Shown here piece after piece: positions 44,006 to 53,696 of a DNA stretch of 64,000 bases (positions within the stretch are counted from its first letter, which is position 1; each line of letters opens with the position of its first letter). The DNA comes from Candidatus Lutibacillus vidarii (GTDB taxonomy: Bacteria > Actinomycetota > Actinomycetes > Actinomycetales > Dermatophilaceae). The notes below the pieces were generated by a model that worked only from the letters and a program-made list of their open reading frames with translations, searched no databases and was not told where the DNA came from. The stretch lies in NCBI GenBank assembly GCA_016717165.1, contig JADKGA010000001.1:248001-312000 (forward strand). The letters run 5' to 3'. Made by a program: the position numbers and the translations under genes.

Positions 44006-45736
44006 ATGGCGACGAATACGCGGGTGGTGGTGTCTGGGACGGGGTCTCGGGTGGAGTTGTTCGCGGCGATCCGTCGGGATGGCCGGGTCGGGGAGTATTC
44101 GATCCGGGAGCTCGCGCGCCGGCATGGGGTGCACCGCCGGACGGTGCGGCAGGCGTTGGCGTCGGCGGACCGCCGGCGCGGAAGACTCCGGACCGTGTCG
44201 CACCGAAACTCGGCCCATACGCCGGCGTGGTCGACACGATGCTCGTCGCTGACCTGGACGCGCCGCGCAAGCAACGGCACACAGCCCGCCGGGTCCATGC
44301 CCGTCTCCTGGACGAGCATCAGGCGGTTGTGTCGTATTCGACGGTGCGCGACTACGTCCGCCGACGCCGCCCGGAGATCGCGGTCGAGTACGGCAAGGTC
44401 GCCGCGGTGGCGATGGTCCCGCAAGAACACGCGCCGGGGGTGGAGGCGGAGGTCGACTTCGGCGAGGTGTGGGTGATCGTGGACGGGGTGAAGACCAAGT
44501 GCCACCTGTTCGTGTACCGCCTGTCCCACTCCGGGGCCGCGGTCCACCGGGTCTATCCGACGTGCGGGCAGGAAGCATTCCTGCAAGACCACATCGAAGC
44601 GTTTGAGACCTTCGGTGGGGTCCCGACCGGGCACATCCGCTACGACAACCTCACCTCCGCCGTGTCGCAGGTCCTGTTCGGGTCTGGGCGTCGACGGACG
44701 GAGAACCCACGCTGGGTGCTGTTCCGCTCCCACTACGGCTTCGACGCGTTCTACTGCCATCCCGGGATCGAGGGGGCGCACGAGAAGGGCGGTGTGGAAG
44801 GCGAGGTCGGACGGTTCCGCCGCACCTGGCTCACCCCGATGCCGCAGGTGAAGACCCTCGATGAGCTGAACGAGAGGATCATCGGCTGGGAAGCCCGAGA
44901 CCTGCACCGTCGCATCGACGGTCGCCTGCACACGGTCGGTCACGATCTGGACATCGAGAAGCCGATGCTGGCGTCGTTTGCCGTTCGACGCGTTCGACCC
45001 CGGCTTGGTGCTGAACCCGCGCGTCGACCGATCCGCGCTGGTGACGGTGCGGATGGTGAAGTACTCCGTCCCCGCCCGGCTCATCGGCCGCCGGGTCCGC
45101 GTGTCACTACAGGCATCCCGGGTGAAGGTCTTCGAGGGCCGCAAGCTCGTCGCCGACCACCCCCGCCGGATCGCCCGTACCGGGTCCGTGGTCGACCTCG
45201 ACCACTACCTCGAGGTCCTCGCGTACAAGCCCGGCGCCCTCCCCGAATCCACCGCGTTGGCCCAAGCGAGAGCGGTCGGCGTGTTCACGACCGCGCATGA
45301 GGACTTCGGGATCGCGAGCCGCCGCGTCAACGGCGACGCCGACGGCACCCGGCAGCTGATCGACGTCCTGCTGCTGCACCGATCCCATCGCGCTGAGGAC
45401 GTCATCGCCGGGATCCGGGTTGCTCTGTCGGTCGGGGCGGTCACCGCCGAAGTGGTCGCGGTCGAGACCCGCCGTCACGCCACCGCGACGGCGGGTGGGG
45501 CCAACCTAGGCCGTCACCACGTCGATCACCACCACGCACGTGAGCAGCGGGACGGACAACCCGAGCGGGTGGTGTCCCTGACCATGCGGCGGCTGCTCGA
45601 CCCGACCGCGGTGATCGCCGGCCTGCCACCGGACACCCGGCCCCTACCCGACCTCAGCGTCTATGACCGACACCTCCTTGGCCGAGCAACAGGCACCGAC
45701 CACCCCTCACCCGCCACGATCCCCGGAGCACCCTGA
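44006..45736 (+). pseudogene. istA: IS21 istA transposase, element 2, two frameshifts
   Basis: Starts ATG 44006 (MATNTRVVVSGTGSRVELF). It has a helix-turn-helix (YSIRELARRHGVHRRTVR), the DDE core (VEAEVDFGEVWVIVDGV; GVPTGHIRYDNLTSAV; GAHEKGGVEGEVGRFRR) and a C-terminal DNA-binding domain. The frame breaks at GG 44180-44181 (one G missing) and near 44985 (TTT where TT would fit, one base extra). The stop overlaps the next gene's ATG (TGATG, 45734-45738). The first break fits the homopolymer-loss pattern; the second goes the other way. Confidence 0.85.
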
Positions 45737-46140
45737 TGACCGCAGCCACCAGCACCACGACACCGACGTTGGGCCGTCGCCGGGGGCTCACCGAGGAAGC
45801 CGCCGCCGCAGCGGTCGACACCGCCTGCCGCCGCCTACGCCTCCCAACGATCCGACCCGTCGTCGACGACGCGGTTGCCGCCGCGACCAAAGACCAGCTC
45901 ACCTACACCGGGTTACTCGCCGAACTCCTCCTGGCCGAGGTCGACGACCGCGACCGCCGCTCCACCCTCCGACGGGTCAAAGCCGCCGGATTCCCCCGGG
46001 AGAAATACCTCGAGGACTTCGACCACGACGCCAACCCGAACATCAACCCCGCCACCATCCACACCCTCGCCACCGGACAATGGATCCGCCGCGGCGAACC
46101 CCTTTGCCTGATCGGGGACTCCGGCACCGGCAAGACCCAC
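45736..46140 (+). pseudogene. istB: IS21 istB N-terminal half, cut by IS110 after Walker A
   Basis: 135 codons from ATG 45736. It resembles IstB N-termini (LRLPTIRPVVDDAV; GFPREKYLEDFDHDANPNINP) and ends with the P-loop LIGDSGTGKTH. IS110 starts exactly after the histidine codon. It differs in subfamily from IstB-1 (compare KSLEDFDFDHARGLKRQ). Confidence 0.85.
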
Positions 46141-46421
46141 TGTGAGACTCCCGGTGGGGTGCATCTCGCCTCGAAGCGGCGCCGGCGTGTCAGTGTCGGT
46201 GCTGGTGACCGCGACTGACCCGAAACAACCCACTGACTCGCTCGCGATGTCTTGGCTGTGGATCTGTCGTCGTGGTCGCCGGCACCGGCCTGGCCCACCA
46301 TCGTTGGCCTGATCAGAAGCCTGGCCAACCTTTGGTTGTGCCTCATCACAGTCCTGCCACGCGGTGACCTCTCCCAGGCCGGTGCCGACCATGCACGGCA
46401 CTCCAACGGAAGGGGAGCACC
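46141..46421 (+). ncRNA. Candidate bridge RNA region of IS110
   Basis: IS110-family elements encode a structured bridge RNA in the non-coding left end, whose two loops pair with target and donor DNA. This 281-bp stretch has no ORF, lies in the right place, and contains self-complementary stretches (for example GCCTGATCAGAAGCCTGGC and GGCCAACCTTTGG). I could not derive the guide loops by hand. CTCGCGA near 46241 and GTCTTGG near 46250 match parts of the istB target, but such short matches may be chance. Confidence 0.45.
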
Positions 46422-47486
46422 ATGACAGCCATGTTGGCAGGCACGGTCGAGTTCGTCATCGGGGTGGACACCCACCGTGATAGCCATACCGCAGCGATCG
46501 TGCAGGCGGCCACCGGGGGTGTGGTCGACCAGCTCACGGTGGCCACCGATGCGTTCGGCTACCGCAAACTGCAGGCGTTCGCCGACCAGTACGCCCCCGG
46601 CCGGCGGGTGTGGGCGATCGAGGGCACCGGCAGCTACGGCGCCGGCCTGACCACCTCACTTCTGGAACACGGGCAGTGGGTCGTGGAGATCGACCGGCCC
46701 GCCCGCCCAGCCCGCCGTGACGGCGCCAAGTCCGATGACCTGGATGCGGTGCGCGCGGCCCGCGAAGCACTCGCTCGTGACTACTTGGCCGCCCCGCGGG
46801 CCCGTGGCGACCGGGAAGCACTGCGGGTGCTGACCACCGCACGTTCGGGCGCGATCGTGGCTCGCACCAAAGCGATCGGCCAACTCAAAGCCCTCATCGT
46901 CAACGCACCCCAGTCGCTGCGCGACCAGCTACGCCGCGGCACCACCGACCCGCAACTGCAACGGTGCGCCCGGCTGCGCACCCTGCCTGGCCACACCACC
47001 GAGCACCGGGCGACCATCCGCGCGATCCGCGGCACGGCCCGCCGGGCCCTGGCCTTGGAGGCCGAAGCCAGCGAATACGAGACCGAACTCGAGCAACTCG
47101 TCGTCGCCATCTGTCCCGCACTGCTCGAGCGACCCGGGATCGGCACCATCACCGCAGCCCAGTTCCTCATCAGCTGGTCGCATTCCGGCCGGATCCGCAA
47201 CGAAGCCGCCTTCGCTGCCCTCGCTGGCGCCGCACCGATCCCGGCCAGCAGCGGCACCATCAGCCGCCACCGGCTCAACCGCGCCGGCGACCGGCAACTC
47301 AACCGCGCCCTACATACCGTCGCCCTGAGCAGGCTCCCCATCCACGAACCGACCAAGGCCTACGCGGACCGACGCACCGCCGAAGGCAAGAGCGCCCGAG
47401 AAATCATGCGCTGCCTGAAACGAGCCATCGCCCGCGAAGTCTTCCGGCTCATGACCCACCACGCCAAGGGCCCCATGGCGGCCTAA
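46422..47486 (+). CDS. IS110-family DEDD transposase/recombinase
   Basis: 354 residues from ATG 46422, preceded by GGAAGGGGAG. The N-terminal RuvC-like DEDD domain begins VIGVDTHRDSHTAAIV, continues RVWAIEGTGSYGAGL, and includes RRDGAKSDDLDAVRAARE. The C-terminal Tnp20 domain has RPGIGTITAAQFLISW and PIPASSGTISRHRLNRAG, with the likely catalytic serine in the ASSG segment. Uninterrupted, so the element may be active, guided by an RNA from its left end. Confidence 0.95.
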   Translation: MTAMLAGTVEFVIGVDTHRDSHTAAIVQAATGGVVDQLTVATDAFGYRKLQAFADQYAPGRRVWAIEGTGSYGAGLTTSLLEHGQWVVEIDRPARPARRDGAKSDDLDAVRAAREALARDYLAAPRARGDREALRVLTTARSGAIVARTKAIGQLKALIVNAPQSLRDQLRRGTTDPQLQRCARLRTLPGHTTEHRATIRAIRGTARRALALEAEASEYETELEQLVVAICPALLERPGIGTITAAQFLISWSHSGRIRNEAAFAALAGAAPIPASSGTISRHRLNRAGDRQLNRALHTVALSRLPIHEPTKAYADRRTAEGKSAREIMRCLKRAIAREVFRLMTHHAKGPMAA

Positions 47487-47616
47487 CCGACCGGGCAGGA
47501 ACGGGAGTCAATGCTCGGGCGAAGCCCGACCGCGCAGCGGCCGAAGGGCCTTGACACCCGCGAGTGGCCGGGCGACCATCACCAGCCCGGGCCCCTTGAC
47601 AGGACATAGAAGGATC

Positions 47617-48042
47617 CTCGCGACCGGGCTCGCGGTCCGCGCATGCCAGGCCGGGCACCGGGTCCTGTTCGCCACCGCCTCGCAATGGGTCGACCGGCTC
47701 GCCGACGCCCACCACGCCGGCCGGCTCCAAGACGAGCTGCGCCGCCTGGCCCGCTACCCCGTCCTGGTCACCGACGAGGTCGGCTACATCCCGTTCGAAC
47801 CTGAAGCGGCCAACCTGTTCTTCCAGCTCGTCTCCTCCCGCTACGAACGCGCCAGCCTGATCGTCACCTCCAACAAGACCTTCGCCCGCTGGGGCGAGGT
47901 CTTCGGCGACGACACCGTCGCCGCCGCCATGATCGACCGGCTCGTCCACCACGCCGAGGTCATCGCCCTCAAGGGCGACTCCTACCGGCTGAAGAACCGA
48001 GACCTCGGCCGCGTCCCCGCAGCCGTCACCGAAGAGAACTAG
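47617..48042 (+). pseudogene. istB: IS21 istB C-terminal half (element-1 subfamily)
   Basis: Continues after IS110 with LATGLAVRACQAGHRVLF, Walker B VLVTDEVGYIPFEPEA, sensor 1 ASLIVTSNKTFARWGEVF, and ends RDLGRVPAAVTEEN. It is close to IstB-1 (40855) throughout, unlike the N-terminal half on the other side of IS110. The joined gene would be a chimera. Confidence 0.85.
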
Positions 48043-48102
48043 CCACCGAGAGGGTCAATCTTCAACCGACGGAAAGGGGTCAGATTTCGACCGTCGTTGA
48101 CA
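47617..48102 (+). mobile_element. IS21-family right-end part (element-1 subfamily)
   Basis: The right end GTCGTTGACA (to 48102), with internal AGGGTCAA and GGGGTCAG motifs, matches the IS21-1 right end at 43413. The adjoining host gene is cut at 48103. Confidence 0.8.
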
Positions 48103-48103
48103 C

Positions 48104-49576
48104 GGCTATGGGTGGGAAGAGGAGGAGACCGCGTGGGCCCCGGACGCCGACGCGTTGTTCGCCGAGGTCGGGGAGGTCTTCGTTGGCGGTGACCTCGCCG
48201 CGGCACGGGCGGCATACGAGCGTCTGCTGGCGCCCTTCGGACTGGCGGGCGGCGACGGCGGGTCTCTGGAACTGTGGCAGCTGGATTCCACAGACGTGCC
48301 CGAGGCGCTGGCCAGGTACGTGCGCTGTGTCTTCGAGACGACGCCGACGGCCCACCGGGTCCAGGCCGTCCACCAGGTCTTTCGTGACCTTGCCGGAGTG
48401 CGGGCCTTGAGCCTGGCGGAGGTGTCCACCACGCGGGTTGACCCGCTGCCCGACCTGGGCGCCTTCGTGCCCGGGTGGATCGACGCGTTGGTGGCCGAGA
48501 ACGACGTGCTGTTGTTGCGTGATCGGGTCCGGCTCCTCGTCGAGGCCGCCAACCTGCGCGGCGGGGTGGACGCGCTGGCCGATGTTGCCGGGCGCCCTGG
48601 CCCCCACCAAGGCGGTGTCGGCCTGGCCTGGATCGATTCCTTGACCGAGCGGGGCCGCCTCGTCGAGGCGCGGGCAGCGGCCGAGCTGACTCTGGACCTG
48701 CCCGGGGCCGACGGGGCCCACCGGGCTAGGGCCGGCGACCGGCTCGCCGACCTGCACGCCCGCGCGGGTGACACCGGGGAAGCGGTGGCGGCCCGGCGCC
48801 GCGCCTGGAGTCTCCAACCGACGCGCGCCCGACTGCTCGCCCTGGCCGGCACGAGCGGGGACGCGGGGGTACTGCTCGAGACCCTTGCTGCGGAGGCCGA
48901 CGCGCTGGTTCCCGCTGGTCGGGCTGGCAGGGACCGGCTCGGCTGCGAGCTGCTCCTGCTGGCTGGTCGCCTCGACGAGGCGGTCGCCGCGCTGACCGGG
49001 TCACCCCCCCTCGGCTGGCACCGCGCCGATCACCCTGGCCAGGTGGTTTTGCCGTTCCTGTGGGCCGCGGCCATGGGCACGGCGCCGCCCGCAGGCTCTG
49101 GTCACCTCGGCCGGCTATACGCGGAGATCGACGTTGATCCGGATGCTCTGCCCCAGTTCGAGGGATGGTCCGGCTGGGATGGTATGCCGGGTGTGACGCC
49201 GGACCCGGGCCGGTTGCCGTCGACCGGCCCGTCGGCTGGCCCGTCGGCGACCGGTCCGCTGCTGACCGGTCTGCTCGCTGACGCCATCGGCCGGCTCTCG
49301 CCCGACCCCGGCACCCGCGAGCAGTGGCTGGTCATCGCCGGCGGGGTGGCCGACGCACGGATCGACGCCATCGTCTCCGGCAAGCACCGGGGCGCGTACG
49401 CCCGCGCGGCATCTCTGGCGTATGCCCATGCCGAGGCCGTCGCCGGGGTTGGCCGAACGGCGCATGCGCGTGACTATCTTGCCGCCGTGCGGGCCCGGTT
49501 CCCCCGGCATACCGCTTTCCGCGGTGAGTTCGACGCTGCCGCGACCACCTCGACCCTGCGCGGCAAGGGCAGGTGA
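48104..49576 (+). pseudogene. Hypothetical alpha-helical repeat protein, 5' end removed by IS21
   Basis: About 490 residues, in frame from the IS edge (GYGWEEEETAWAPDADALFAEVGEVF); a TTG at 48155 could serve as start but is internal. The sequence is Ala/Leu/Arg-rich and helical, with TPR-like stretches (GDLAAARAAYERLLAPFG; GRLVEARAAAELTLDLP; GDTGEAVAARRRAWSLQP). The C-terminal region resembles the lysine/arginine-rich helices (REQWLVIAGGVADARIDAIV) seen in SWIM-associated proteins of this family of bacteria; that comparison is from memory and weak. GGCATACC/GGTATGCC octamers inside it mark it as native chromosome. The missing 5' part is not in the window. Confidence 0.65.
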
Positions 49577-49668
49577 GCCCCCGCACGGCGGGATGCGGAA
49601 CGGCGGCCGTGCCACTTGCCCAACGAGTCTTGCCGATGACCCGGACTTTGCGTTCGTTCGACACCTGA

Positions 49669-49687
49669 CGTACAGTTTTCCGTACAG
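49669..49687 (+). promoter_or_regulatory. Candidate YefM operator
   Basis: Direct repeat CGTACAG-TTTTC-CGTACAG just upstream of the antitoxin gene. Each half contains the GTAC core typical of YefM/Phd operators. Confidence 0.6.
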
Positions 49688-49696
49688 GAGGTCCCT

Positions 49697-49954
49697 ATGA
49701 AGACGATGAGCTACACCGAGTCCCGTGCTCGCTATGCCGAGGTGCTTGACGGTGTTGCCAACGACCGGGAGGAAGTCATCATCACCCGGGCCGGGCACGA
49801 GCCGGTGGTCATCGTCTCTCTCGAAGACTACGAGTCACTGCGCGAGACGGCATACCTGATGCGTTCGCCGGCCAACGCGCGTCGGCTGTTGGATGCCATG
49901 GAGCGACTGGAGGCCGGTCGCGGCGAGCCGCACGACATGATCGACGCCGACTGA
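49697..49954 (+). CDS. yefM: YefM-family antitoxin
   Basis: 85 residues from ATG 49697 with AGGAGG upstream. Phd/YefM fold: MSYTESRARYAEVLDGV, EVIITRAGHEPVVIVSLEDYESL, then a C-terminal toxin-binding tail (AYLMRSPANARRLLDAMERL). It neutralises the downstream toxin and binds its own promoter. The toxin start follows 1 nt after the stop, a compact TA operon. A CGTACAG repeat upstream is the likely operator. Confidence 0.95.
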   Translation: MKTMSYTESRARYAEVLDGVANDREEVIITRAGHEPVVIVSLEDYESLRETAYLMRSPANARRLLDAMERLEAGRGEPHDMIDAD

Positions 49955-49955
49955 C

Positions 49956-50213
49956 GTGCTCCTCGTCTGGGACGAGAACGCGTGGCAGGACTACCTGTGG
50001 TGGCAGACCCAGGACCGCAGAGTCCTCAAACGGATCAACCTGCTGCTGACCGACATCCAGCGCAACGGCAACGAGGGAATCGGTAAGCCGGAGGCGCTCA
50101 AGCACGACTTCGCCGGCTACTGGTCCCGGCGCATCACGGATGAGCACCGCCTCGTGTACAAGCTGGTGGACGATGAGATCCGGATCGCCGCCTGCCGGTA
50201 CCACTACGGCTAG
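49956..50213 (+). CDS. yoeB: YoeB-family mRNA interferase toxin
   Basis: 85 residues from GTG 49956. YoeB/RelE fold with WDENAWQDYLWWQTQDRRVLKRIN, the conserved GIGKPEALKHDFAGYWSRRI, HRLVYKLVDDE, and the C-terminal ACRYHYG whose His/Tyr are the catalytic end. A ribosome-dependent RNase that cuts mRNA when YefM is degraded. Complete length and key residues suggest it is active. Confidence 0.96.
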   Translation: MLLVWDENAWQDYLWWQTQDRRVLKRINLLLTDIQRNGNEGIGKPEALKHDFAGYWSRRITDEHRLVYKLVDDEIRIAACRYHYG

Positions 50214-51334
50214 AACCGCCAGGCGACGCCACAAGCCAAGGGCACTGTCCGTGGCAGATGGGCGTTCGGTCACGGCCACGTCGATGTGGGCTCCGTCCTC
50301 CCTTCTTTGCTGGATGCCCCGTTGAGACTGTGGGCAAAGCCGGGATCGGCGGAGATGCGGGGGGCGACTCATCCCCTACCTAGGGGGTGATCAGCAGGTC
50401 GATGGCGCGACGCTGCGCTTCCAGGACGCTGGCGCACCTGCAACCGACGGTCACCAGGTCGCCGGCCGGGAGTGGGCGTCGGACCAGCCCGTAACCGCGT
50501 TGGCCGTCGCCCTTGGCTGAGCGGACGGGGGCACGCACAGTCGGGCCATGCGCGTGCAGGTGCTGGGTCCCTCCACGTGGCAGGCAGGGTGGACGTGTAG
50601 CAGCGCGATCGGTCAGTGCTTGCGGCACTGGTCGTGCGCTTGCCGTTGACGACCGGCGGGTCGGCGGAGGCACTGTGGGGCGATGAGCCGCCGGCGTCGT
50701 ACCGCAAAGTGATTCAGGCACCCAACTCCCCTGGTGGGGGGCGATCCTCTGAAGGAGGGCGAAGGAGAGCGGTCGGGGCCGGCGCGAGCCCCGTCCCCAG
50801 CGGTGTTCGAGATCCGGGCCCGCGCCGGCGGACCCGATGCGGCCCGACCGGCCGGCAACGCGCGGTGGTCGTGCGCGGCACTCGGGCCGAGGCCGTCCTG
50901 GCGGCGTGACCGCCGCGGTTCGCGAGGCTGCCGCGGGCTCACTGACCTGAGACGCATCCATTCGACTGCGAAATGCATGATTCACGTACTGCGAACTGTC
51001 TGATTCAGGCCCTGCTCGTTGTATGGGTACAGCATGGAAGGCACACCGATCGGCCCCCAAGCCGGCACCCTGCTCGGTCATCTCCTCGAGTCCCTCGCCA
51101 CCGTGTGCGTGCGCGTTCCTGCGCAAGCAGCCGACACCACAAACTCTGAGCAAGAGGCCGCTTGGCCATCGCGGCCGAGCAGTCGGCGCGACGGAGCGCC
51201 CGGCCGCCAGGGAAAAGGTCTCGTTCACGCTGGACCCGCTGACCGGGGCCTCGGCCACCGCCAGCAAGGCGGCCGGCCGGACGGTACTCGGTCGCGCCCC
51301 GGGAAACATGTCGTTCCCAGAGGGCGCCCGACGG
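50214..51334. other. 1.1-kb stretch with only gene remnants
   Basis: No intact gene. Long minus-strand frames here (50380-51309) have Arg/Ser/Ala-rich translations without family features. A decayed regulator relic is listed at 50546-50908. The rest shows nothing I can assign. Confidence 0.6.
50546..50908 (+). pseudogene. Decayed BTAD/SARP-type regulator relic
   Basis: Segments in two frames resemble the start of AfsR/SARP regulators: MRVQVLGP (50548) then GSLHVAGRVDV in another frame, a stop, and further on LAALVVRLPLTTGGSAEALWGDEPPASYRKVIQ (50616, in short form). The last resembles the LADALWGDxPPxSARKxLQ part of the winged-helix domain. Multiple frame changes and stops, and no DNA-binding helix pair intact. 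Beyond about 50750 no similarity is evident. Confidence 0.5.
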
Positions 51335-52521
51335 TCAGCGGAAGGCCGGAATCCCGGTGAGCGCCTGTCCCACGACGAGCGTGTGCATCTCGACCGTGCC
51401 CTCGTAGGTCAGCACGGACTCGAGGTTGTTCATGTGCCGGATCACCGGGAACTCCAGCGAGATCCCATTGCCGCCGAGAATCGTCCGAGCGGTCCGGCAG
51501 ATCTCCAATGCCGCTCGCGGGTTGTTGAGCTTGCCCAGGCTGACCTGCTCAGGACGCAGGGTGTGGGTGTCCTTGCGCCGGCCGAGATGCAGGGCCAGCA
51601 GCAGACCCTTGGTGTACTCCAGCGACATCTCGGCGAGCTTGGCCTGGGTGAGCTGGAAGGAGGCGATGGGACGGCCGAACTGCTCCCGCTGGAGGGTGTA
51701 GCGCACGGCCGACTCCAACGCGGACCGGGCCGCCCCCATCGCCCCCACACGATGCCGTAGCGCGCCTCGTTGAGACAGGACAGCGGTCCCTTGAGGCCAC
51801 GGACCTCGGGGAAGACGGCCGACTCGGGCAGCCGCACCTCGTCGAGGACGAGCTCGCTGGTCACCGACGCGCGCAGCGAGAGCTTGTGCTTGATCAGTGG
51901 CGCCGAGAAGCCCGGCGCGTCCGTGGGCACGACAAAGCCGCGTATGCCGTCGTCAGTCTGCGCCCAGACGACAGCGACGTCGGCCACCGTGCCATTGGTG
52001 ATCCACATCTTGCGACCGGTGAGGACCCAGTCCGAGCCGTCCCGCCGAGCGTGCGTCTGCATGCTGCCCGGATCGGACCCGGCGTCCGGCTCGGTCAGCC
52101 CGAAGCAACCGATCGCCTCGCCGGCCGCCATCTGGGGCAGCCACTCCCGCTTCTGCTCCTCGGTGCCCCAGCGCCAGATGGCGAACATCGCCAAGGACCC
52201 CTGGACGGAGACCAGCGAGCGGATCCCCGAGTCGGAGGCCTCCAGCTCCAGGCACGCGAGGCCATAGGACACCGCGGACATCCCCGCGCAGCCGTAGCCG
52301 TCCAGGTGCATCCCGAGCAGGCCAAGGTCCCCCAGCGCCTTGGTCAGCCCACGGATGTCGTCGATCTCGCCGCGCTCGAACCAGTCGGCCACGAACGGGT
52401 CGACATGCTCCTCGCACAGCGCGCGGACCGAGCTGCGGACGAGCCTCTCGTCGACGGTGAGCAGGTCGTCGATGCCGGCCAGCTCGACACCGGTAGTGAC
52501 CTGGAGGGACTGCGTGCTCAT
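51335..52521 (-). CDS. gcdH: Glutaryl-CoA dehydrogenase-type acyl-CoA dehydrogenase, probable artefactual frameshift
   Basis: About 395 residues from ATG 52521. The FAD-dependent acyl-CoA dehydrogenase fold reads CFGLTEPDAGSDPGSMQTHA, KMWITNGTVADVAVVWAQTD and PLSCLNEARYGIVW. After one base is restored in the C run 51742-51746 it continues GAMGAARSALESAVRYTLQREQFG, ILGGNGISLEFPVIRHMNNLE and TYEGTVEMHTLVVGQALTG. The Glu in TYEGT is the catalytic base, and ARYGI-W and IRHMNNLE follow glutaryl-CoA dehydrogenases, which convert glutaryl-CoA to crotonyl-CoA and CO2. It is the last gene of a four-gene operon; its ATG overlaps the upstream stop (ATGA). Confidence 0.88.
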
Positions 52522-53696
52522 GGGTGGCTCCTTGACGGGCTGGGGGGCATCGGAAGGGCGGCGTGTCCGGCGAGCCAGTCCCGTACGAGGGCGTCGTGCT
52601 CGCCGAGGTCGGGGGGCGGCATACTCCGGTCGGGGGTGTGCTCGGAAAGCCGGATCGGGTTGCGGACCTGAGCGGCGCGGCCCGGACCGACCTCGTAGCT
52701 CGGCTCCAGACCGAGCGAGGCGGCCCGGCGGAAGGCTCCGGCGATATCGCTGACCGGGCCGACCGCGATCCCCGCGGCACTAAGAATGTCCTCCCAGTAG
52801 CCCGCGGGTCGCTCCACCAGGCGGGACTCGAGGTCCGCGGCGAGGCTCTCGCGGTTGGCGACCCGGTCGGCGTTGGTCGCGTACTCGGGGCGGGACGCCA
52901 GCGCGGGCAGCCCCAGGGCGGTGACCAGCCGGCGGAACTGGGCGTCGTTCCCGCAGGCCACCGCCAGGTATCCGTCGGCGCACTGGAGCAGCTCGTAGGG
53001 CGCGATCGAGGGATGCTGGTTGCCCATCCGGCCGGGCGAGCGCCCGGTGGTGAGATAGCCCGCGCTCTGGTTGGCCAACGACCCGAGCAGGCTGGAGAGC
53101 AGGTCGACCTCGACCCGCTGTCCGCGGCCGGTGCGGTTGCGGGCGGCAAGGGCGGCGAGTATGCCGATGACCGCGTCCTTGCCGGTGAGCACGTCGACGA
53201 GGGCGACGCCGACCTTCTGCGGCGGCCCGTCTGCGCGTCCGGTGATGCTCATCAGCCCACCGACGGCCTGGACGACGAAGTCGTAGCCGGGCAGGTGCGC
53301 CCCGGCAGCGCTGCCGAAGCCCGTGATCGACACGTAGACCACCCCGGGGTTGGCCTGCGCGACCTGGGCGTACCCCAGGCCGTACCGCTCCATCGTCCCG
53401 GTGCGGAAGTTCTCCACGACCACATCGGCACGCCGGGCCAGGTCCTGCGCCAGGGCGAGGTCACCCGCGTCGCGCAGGTCGAGGGTGACGCTGAGCTTGG
53501 ATCGGTTGACCGACTCGAAATAGGAGCTGGACCGCCCGGTCCAGGGTGGTCCCCAGCTCCGGGTGTCGTCACCGATGCCGGGGCGCTCCACCTTGACGAC
53601 CGTGGCCCCGAGGTCCGCGAGGTACATCGTGGCGAACGGTCCGGCGAGGACGCGGCTGAAGTCGGCGACGAGCAGGCCCGCCAAGGGTGCGGTCAC
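52518..53696 (-). CDS. Class III (CaiB/BaiF) CoA-transferase, probably dicarboxylate-activating
   Basis: 392 residues from GTG 53696, preceded by AAGAGGG; the longer open frame upstream is antisense noise. Family motifs: LVADFSRVLAGPFATMYLADLGATVVKVE, SYFESVNRSKLSVTLDLR, and YVSITGFGSAAGAHLPGYDFVVQAVGGLM in short segments, with the catalytic Asp near 139 (PGYD). Its position between an aldehyde dehydrogenase and a glutaryl-CoA-type dehydrogenase suggests it moves CoA (for example from succinyl-CoA) to glutarate or a similar diacid. The start overlaps the dehydrogenase stop (GTGA), and its stop overlaps the gcdH start. Confidence 0.9.
   Translation of the reverse strand: MTAPLAGLLVADFSRVLAGPFATMYLADLGATVVKVERPGIGDDTRSWGPPWTGRSSSYFESVNRSKLSVTLDLRDAGDLALAQDLARRADVVVENFRTGTMERYGLGYAQVAQANPGVVYVSITGFGSAAGAHLPGYDFVVQAVGGLMSITGRADGPPQKVGVALVDVLTGKDAVIGILAALAARNRTGRGQRVEVDLLSSLLGSLANQSAGYLTTGRSPGRMGNQHPSIAPYELLQCADGYLAVACGNDAQFRRLVTALGLPALASRPEYATNADRVANRESLAADLESRLVERPAGYWEDILSAAGIAVGPVSDIAGAFRRAASLGLEPSYEVGPGRAAQVRNPIRLSEHTPDRSMPPPDLGEHDALVRDWLAGHAALPMPPSPSRSHP

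Larger units (their letters stand above)
43890..46140 (+). mobile_element. IS21-family element 2, left part (subfamily with TGGCCCCACC end repeats)
   Basis: The left end is near 43890. TTGGCCCCACCGTGACGGTC and TGGCCCCACC motifs recur, as do end-binding sites in IS21 elements. It contains istA and the first half of istB up to the Walker A lysine and histidine codons, where IS110 begins. Its end motifs do not match those at 48102, so the right part comes from another IS21 subfamily. Confidence 0.75.
46141..47616 (+). mobile_element. IS110-family element inside an istB Walker A sequence
   Basis: Bounded by GGCAAGACCCAC on the left and CTCGCGACCGGGCTCG on the right, which together read as the istB codons GKTH-LATGLA. 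As is usual for IS110, there are no terminal inverted repeats and no clear target duplication. It has 281 bp of non-coding left end, the transposase, and 130 bp of right end. The exact edges can shift by one or two bases because C is shared. Confidence 0.85.

Noticed and set aside
46236..46256. CTCGCGA and GTCTTGG as proven bridge-RNA guides
   Set aside because: Matches of six or seven bases in 281 bp of GC-rich DNA are expected by chance, and I could not place them in a convincing loop.
50380..51309. A 309-codon minus-strand gene
   Set aside because: The translation is low-complexity Arg/Ser/Pro-rich with no family motif or ribosome-binding site, and it is antisense to the BTAD relic.
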